Part shown: piece by piece, positions 57,722 to 64,000 of the stretch
How positions within the stretch are numbered: the stretch's first letter is position 1
How the letters are laid out: each line of letters starts with the position of its first letter
Assembly: GCA_964019055.1 (NCBI GenBank)
Contig: OZ025222.1
Location: forward strand, 2,929,746 to 2,993,745
Source of the DNA: Anthopleura xanthogrammica
Taxonomy: Eukaryota; Cnidaria; Anthozoa; Actiniaria; Actiniidae
Reading direction: 5' to 3'
Length of the DNA stretch: 64,000 bases
Made by a program: the position numbers and the translations under genes
Notes under the pieces: model-generated
What the model saw: only the letters and a program-made list of their open reading frames with translations
Told to the model about the DNA's origin: nothing
Databases searched by the model: none

Positions 57722-60120
57722 AGGAAGTTCTATATTTCTATTCATATATTCATAGCCCGGTAAAATACATTTTATTTTTGATGCTAGAGGCGACAGCTCT
57801 TTTGGCAGAGAAGCAGTAGATATTGCCGTAGTAAAATCCCGGAAAAAATGTAAAATACGTTGTCTAGGAAAGATAGGACTGATAGGAGACGAAACCATTA
57901 ATGGAATTGAAAACATTTAAAGCTAACTTCTTTACTGGCAGTCAAATAAAACTCTTATAAGAAGTAGAATTAGGACAGTCATTAGGACAATACTAAATAC
58001 CAAGGCACTTGGAGCAAGGCCTTGAGCTAAATACCCCCCGACATTTCAAGAGCTGGAATATGACGAACGTACGAAAAATATTTGGAATTTCCTTCAACAC
58101 TTTTATCCAACAATGTTGGAATTGTTTTGCAACAGCGAATATCATATCTTCGATACTTCCTCCATTTTCACGTATTTCTAAGAGGGTTTTTTCAGTTTCT
58201 TAAGGCTTTTTTGAGTGTAATTTTGTAATTATTTTACGAACAGATAATGTACAGTTTATTTATTTTCACTTTATTATTCTAGATGTTTTTGTTTTAATTC
58301 ACAAGACATTGATAAGGATTTTTCGTATTTTCTCGGCGTCTCACCACAATGTTTTCTACATCAACTTTAACCTTAACGTTGGTCGCCATAACCCAACTCA
58401 GATTGTTGTGGGTAGTTAGGAATTTTTGAGTTGGTTTTGTGAATCTTCTGGAAAAATCCAAATTTAATTAAAGGAGTCAAAATATCCCTCAATTTCAACT
58501 AATATTTTGGTAAGGCTTTTTTTATCTTTTTATAATAGTTGTAGTACAAAAACAATATAACGAATCGTACAAAAAATATTAGTACATAGTTCATTTATTT
58601 TGCAATTAATGTTCATCTAGAAAATTTCTCTGTTTGAAAATTTTCTTAAAATTTGTTGAGTTTTTTCCTTCTACTCCGCTTCAAAGCTCTTATGATGGTA
58701 TTATTTCAAGGCTTCATAATTAAGCACAAGTAGGTTTTGGCGCCATTTTAGTGTCACTTCTATCTACGTCAAGGGGAGTAAATATGTATTTAGTTGTGAT
58801 TTAGATAAATTGTTGTTCAAACAAAAACCAACCTATTTTATTTTATTTTGATTTAATATGTGATCTACGACGTCTGGGCTACCTTGCTTTGTTACATGGA
58901 ATTCCGGGTACGAGTCCAAACATAACAAAACAATCGAAACTAGGAAAAAATACCGACGACAAAAATCGTATGAACTTAGGTCGTATTCGACATTCGACAA
59001 ATTTACAGCACAGATTTACGACAAGGGATTTTATCTGAATCATTAACAAGAAGAAATTTATTTTACACTACTATAACTATTTCAAAACTATGATTTTTTA
59101 GCATCAAATGAACATTTTTCGACACTAGTTTTAGGAAAACTGTTTTCTACATTTCTTTGAAGCGAGAATATTCAAACGAAAAACCACTGAGCAAAAACAT
59201 CTCTTAACTAGAAATTGTGCACAAGAAAACTAAAAATAAATTTTACCAAACGTGAATTGAATAAAAATTTAGGTTAAGTAAAGTTGAACACAAAATGTCA
59301 ACATGTTTCTTCTTGTCGTGGAAAACTCCATTATTTGCCTTAATTTTTATATCTTAAAAACCCAAATTGAATTCCATACTCGTTTATTTTGTCTCAGTTG
59401 GTATCATTCAATCTTATCCAAGAATCTAAACGTCTTTATTTTTGACGTAAAAAATTCCAACTTTATTTTATTTGGATTTACTCATGTTTACTGTCTAGCA
59501 TAAAAGTCTACTTTCTTAAACCAGGGATTCGTAAGTTATTGTTTTAGTTACTGACGAAATTTTTTTGGCTCCTGAACTGTTTTACTTTTATTCTTGCACT
59601 AATTTTTAGAATGACATTTTAAAATCTCTAAGTCAACTTTCTGTCTTACCCTTCCAAGTAGAAATTATTAAAACTCTTTACTAAATTCTCAAATTTGCCT
59701 AAAAGCGATTTCTTTCTTTTGAAACAAGTCTCGTAATTCAAAACTGTGTTACTTTTTAACTAAATATTTGATATAAGAATACTGTAGCATTAGTAAAGAA
59801 ATGTAAAGCAATTTTGTTTCGTTTAAAAATATGAATATAAAAGTTGGTCCTTTAAAAGTTAATTGATATCGAATTGATTAAGTTTCCCTCCGTAATAATT
59901 TGTTTTTGTTCTAAAAAAGAACTTCAGGGAATTCCCAAAAATGTGTTATTTTTAGACGTTTTGTTATGGTTGTAGCTTCTGACAGGAACTGGACTTCCTG
60001 ACGTATAGCTTCCTTTCATGCGGACCTAAACAACACGTTTATTGACTTCAACTACATCACCTCAGATTCGAGAGGATTATCCTCATTTAGCTGTACAACT
60101 CACCGTAACAAGGACTAAGA
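57722..60120. other. PH-gene intron, TTTTGGCGCC motif only
   Basis: 58734-58743 holds TTTTGGCGCC, an E2F-like site. The remainder is AT-rich without repeats I could match. Confidence 0.5.
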
Positions 60121-60229
60121 ATGCCGAGTGATAAAATTCTTGAAGAAAGTAATCAAAATGTGGTTGAAGAAAGCGAGGAAGGAAGCCTTATTTGCACGGA
60201 TTCTTCGAGTGAAGACAATGAAAGCGAAG
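60121..60229 (+). CDS. Candidate alternative first coding exon of the PH-domain gene
   Basis: ATG at 60121 opens a 109-nt frame (MPSDKILEESNQNVVEESEE...) rich in Glu and Ser, ending in phase 1 at GAAG|GTGACT. The next good acceptor is at 60984, and the downstream frame is then in phase. Acidic Ser-rich N-termini are common in scaffold isoforms. No other function is visible. Confidence 0.6.
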
Positions 60230-60770
60230 GTGACTGCACTGAAACAGGACTGAACATAATTTGAAATTTCAAGAAATCTTTTTATTTATAATACTTTTAT
60301 GATTTATTATTCTTTTTTTTTTATCGAAATAACATGTTTAATAATGTCGTATTATTTTGGGGGGTTTTCTTTTACTCTTTAATGGTATTTCAATTCAGTA
60401 AAACTGCTTTCATTCTGGTTCTATTCGTTCAAATCACGAGACTGTTGCACAAGTGAAAGTTGTAGTGCAACGTCCTAGCTCTTCTAACCAAACGAGTTCT
60501 TGTTTGAAAGAAGAAAAATAATCACTTGCCCAAATACTTCAATATTTTTCTTCCATCTTATCAAAACTTTACCTTATTATGACCTTGATTGATACACTTA
60601 ATAGATTATTTCATTATATAACATTAGATATCAAGGGCAAGATTTTGATGCAAAATTAATTAATCAATTAATTGTTTGAGGAAATGTGAGGTTTTCGCTT
60701 TATTAAAAGAATTCCTCTTTGCGATTAATTGTTAAAATTAATTGATAAAATTAATCGATTAAATAATTAG

Positions 60771-60925
60771 TCTAATAGTTAGTCTAATAGTTAGTCTAAT
60801 AGTCAGTCTAATAGTCAGTCTAATAGTCAGTCAGTCAGTCAGTCAGTCAGTCAGTCAGTCAGTCAGTCAGTCAGTCAGTCAGTCAGTCAGTCAGTCAGTC
60901 AGTCAGTCAGTCAGTCAGTCAGTCA
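60771..60925 (+). repeat. TAGTCTAA units grading into (CAGT)n microsatellite
   Basis: 12-bp TAGTTAGTCTAA/TAGTCAGTCTAA units are followed by about 26 pure AGTC units. It lies about 60 bp before the shared exon acceptor. Confidence 0.96.
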
Positions 60926-60984
60926 TCTATTTATATTCTTATTTAATTGTTTTATTTATTTATCTTGCTATTTATTCCTTCCAG

Positions 60985-61038
60985 ATTCTGTCAATGATTC
61001 ACCATTCACTCGGAAATGGAGTTCACCAGGAAATTCAG
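60985..61038 (+). CDS. Shared internal exon of the PH-domain gene
   Basis: 54 nt between a TTCCTTCCAG acceptor and an ATTCAG|GTAACC donor, entered and left in phase 1. It encodes DSVNDSPFTRKWSSPGNS, a short Ser/Pro segment with possible proline-directed phosphorylation sites. It is compatible with all three upstream candidate first exons. No domain is recognisable. Confidence 0.65.
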
Positions 61039-61039
61039 G

Positions 61040-63640
61040 TAACCCAACAAGCCCTAAAAATAACCACAGTCACGTGACATCTTTTGTATCCTAGCAACGC
61101 GCCCTCGTTCATCTAGGCTTCCACTCAGTTGTTATGAACTTCGTGTAATGTTTATTCAATCAAAAATTTCTGCTCTGTCTTGTTGTCTTTCTTCTTGAGG
61201 TGGTCTCACAGATAGCGTGGGAATGCACTGAACCTTGACTAGTACGTCACGAAACGAAGTCAAGGGGTTTGCTCTTGTCCACGCTAACATTCTAGCTCTA
61301 AATGGAATGCACTCCACAAAACACAAACATTGAGCACTAATATATCGAGGGGGGGAGGGTGAAGTCTTGTCAATTGACAGAGTAAGCATCGCGTCCCCCC
61401 CCCCCCCCTCCCATTTCACTTTACATTTTGCACCCTCGCTAAAGACAAGTATTATTTTTTTATCTACCACTAGGAGATTTTTCATATTCATTTTCACTAA
61501 TTCTGAAGAGTACCTTGCTTGTCACTGACGTTTCACGTTTGCCGTAAAGCGAGATGCTTTTAAAAACTCTCTAATAACTGCGAAAACATCGTTCAAAGCA
61601 GAGTTAGGGTTTTATCGAAAATAAGTCACCAATTTCTGTCATCCTCGCGGGGATTGACGAGCATAGGTCACGGCTAAGTCACGCAATGTCCGGTTAACTT
61701 AACCAATCATAGCGCGGACACAGTACGAAAGGTCCATACTATAAGATTTGGCGACCACAGAAAATATGTTCCCAAGCTCCCCTCCTCTCCTCTCCTCTCC
61801 TCTCCTCTCTTCTCCTTTCCCCTCCTCTCTCCTCCCTCTATCAGACACTTTTTATCCAACCCTTCTTGTCTCACAAAATATTCAAGATTAAAACCTCCCT
61901 ATCATTATCAATTCCATTCACGTAAACCAAACCATACGTTGCCCCTTATAAGTATTATCGTGTGCTATCTTGTCATGTCTGACTTATTATGTCTGAAACA
62001 TAGGTAATGAGATGATCACCCACGTAGCACAATGCCTCAAAGCACTGCAAATATTACAGTTATCTTACCATCACGATATGATTGTAGGGCTCTTAAAACT
62101 TAAATATAGTTTACATTACACTACTAAAGTATTAAAAATCGTCATACTTTTATCAGTTTTGAAAGATTTTTTAGATCAATTCGATATTTTTCAGTGATAA
62201 TGTACTTCGAATTTGTAATTTCATTCGTCGAGTAAATTTCTTTGTTCTAGTTTTTCGTCGATTCGAGAACATTCCACTTCAACATCATAAATATTTAATA
62301 CTTAATGTTTGATTAATGAACGTAGTTTGTCATCCAGCCAGCCTTGAGAAGGATCTGGATATTTTGATCATGCACGACTCGCAAAACTCCCACTCTAGAA
62401 AGATATATTTCTCCAGAGATTCTAGTCAGTCAACTACGCGGATTAAATTTCTCTGAAAGTATCTTATTTCTCAGCTAAAGGGCTGTTTATTGGGTTCTAA
62501 TGATTCCTATTGATGAATCTCCGTTGCTATTTTATTTGCAAATAACGGGAAAGCACAAAAGTTATTCTTTAAGTGACATTACAGACCTCAATGGTAAGTA
62601 GTACTACATCTATCTTACCATCTTTTAACTCAACAAACTTCACTTTTTCGGACCATTTTTTCTGACAACAACAATAAATTTTCTCATGAATCTATTATTT
62701 TGCTATAAAAGCAATCATAAAAATAAGCTTTCCTCTAAATCTTAGTATCGGAGGACTAAAAATTGGGAATGAATTTCCTTAAAGCTAAGTTTATCTAAGA
62801 ATTGTTTTAATCGTGGAAAAATCACAATTTCGTATTTTTATTGCTAGATTGTAGTTTTAAAGTTTTAGAAGGATAATAATTTTTACTTAGTGTTTCAAAA
62901 TTGTTTTAATTCATTCATTATTTAACTATATTCCTAGCCTTTCCAAGTTCAAATATTATAAGACATAAAAAGTTACATTTTAAGGAAAATTTCAGAAATT
63001 TTCCAAAGGCCAATATAGGAACTAAAAGAAATAATTTAACTTTCTTAGTTCTTCAATTCTTTGAGAAAATTTTATTTATTTAATCATAGTTGCTAAAGAT
63101 CTTTTACTTAAACATTTCAATAAGAAAATCAATATTTGAAAGCTTTGTACAATTTCTTCAAAAGTTTTCTTTGTATTTTTTATCGTTTCTTGTGATGAAA
63201 ATTCCACAGATATTTCGTTTGACAGCTACTACAATATTTACTGATTCAATTTCTTATACATGTCAAAAATCAGAGACATACAAATTATAATATTGAAGGA
63301 AAAAGTTTTATAACAACGTACTAACTCTTACACCAGCACTACCTAGAGATTTGAGGAATATTTTTCCCTGCTTATATTTTTGAACTCGATTTATCTAAAT
63401 TTTTACGTTTCTCTGGAGCGAGTTGGACTGTAAACAATTCCAAGGTTGCTGAAGCGAATCGTCGAGATTTTAAACATTTCCTTACTCAGCTCTTACTTGA
63501 CTTGACAATAATTTACTAGTTTAGAAAAGATGTATTTTCTATAAAAGTAATATATGTTTATGATATCAAAATAATATTTATTTATTATTAGTTTTTAATT
63601 TGTTGGCACATTCTCGTATCCAGTGCTTCTCGGTTTCGTT
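61040..63640. other. PH-gene intron, C/G runs and CTCCTCT tract
   Basis: 61345-61420 has a G-run and a C-run facing each other, so it can form a hairpin. 61778-61850 is (TCTCC)n. The 113-residue minus frame across 61156-61497 is composed of this and not called. Confidence 0.6.
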
Positions 63641-63658
63641 TCTAATCTTCGCTATCTC

Positions 63659-63672
63659 TTGCGCATGCGCGA
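63659..63672. promoter_or_regulatory. NRF-1-like palindrome TTGCGCATGCGCGA
   Basis: A perfect GCGCATGCGC core about 190 bp before the exon at 63856. A half copy of the P2 repeat (ACCCAAGCTAAAGAG) follows at 63730. Confidence 0.4.
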
Positions 63673-63855
63673 TTACGCGTTTTTTATGTCTTTACAACAA
63701 ATGGTGTGATCTTTGAAAAGAGAAAACTTTATACCCAAGCTAAAGAGCGGCTCTTTTCATACTCACTGATATTTCGGCTCTACTGGTTTACCCCAGAAGT
63801 AGTTCTACTATATTTATATTCATATTTATATTTACCATAACTTTTTTTCTTTCAG

Positions 63856-64000
63856 GGAGTGTCAGAAAAAAGCTCGTTCAAAAATTCCTTTCTCCGATCC
63901 TCAAATCTGCCTCTTTAGAAGACAACGAAGTGGGCCGAGCGACGAGCCCTACGGAACCCCCTTTCAGCCCAGATGTTGGGGACGAACTACTAAATGGCTG
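63856..64000 (+). CDS. Partial exon of the PH-domain gene, cut by the right edge
   Basis: A strong polypyrimidine tract and TTTCAG precede 63856. The frame entered in phase 1 stays open to the window end and includes VRKKLVQKFLSPILKSASLE and a Pro/Ser/Asp-rich stretch. It continues the Ser/Pro style of the preceding exons. No recognised domain, and the family is left open. Confidence 0.7.

Noticed and set aside
61156..61497. 113-residue minus frame
   Set aside because: Contains C/G runs and no domain or splice context.

Overview
This is animal nuclear DNA. The genes are interrupted by many small exons with GT-AG introns, the composition is AT-rich, and there are many short palindromic transposon remnants, tRNA-derived SINEs and microsatellites. 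The gene set (Twinkle, POLR1F, a Death-SEFIR adaptor, a leucine-rich-repeat receptor-like gene, a PH-domain gene) is metazoan. The small-exon structure and the families of palindromic repeats suggest a cnidarian such as a coral or anemone. That placement is an inference, not a demonstration. No bacterial-type operons, CRISPR arrays or functional tRNA/rRNA genes were seen.

Layout. About 1.4-17.8 kb (minus strand): 5' part of a secreted or membrane leucine-rich-repeat gene, with a signal peptide plus LRRNT exon and 69-72-nt LRR exons separated by long repeat-rich introns. It runs off the left edge. 17.8-23.1 kb: intergenic, dominated by microsatellites and palindromes. 23.1-34.0 kb (minus): a complete 17-exon gene for the mitochondrial DNA helicase Twinkle, about 904 residues by my splice model. 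34.4-36.1 kb (plus): a complete two-exon gene for the Pol I subunit POLR1F/RPA43, divergent from Twinkle across about 440 bp. 36.1-39.8 kb: repeats. 39.8-46.1 kb (minus): a five-exon gene for a 604-residue Death-domain plus SEFIR-domain cytoplasmic adaptor, probably Act1/CIKS-like (IL-17-type signalling). 46.1-49.6 kb: intergenic with DNA-transposon remnants. 49.6 kb to the right edge (plus): a PH-domain gene with three possible first coding exons (49639, 57602, 60121). All three end in the same phase and can join the shared exons at 60985 and 63856.

The genes do not form a pathway. Twinkle and POLR1F share a divergent promoter region and are both growth/biogenesis genes. The most notable items are the Death-SEFIR architecture, the apparently intact zinc-binding cysteines and long basic/serine-rich tail of Twinkle, the three phase-matched alternative first exons, a frame-broken LRR exon, and a SINE family whose 3' end has repeatedly expanded into 57-bp or 93-bp tandem arrays. 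Exon boundaries were read by eye from splice signals, reading phase and remembered family similarity. No alignment or transcript evidence was available.
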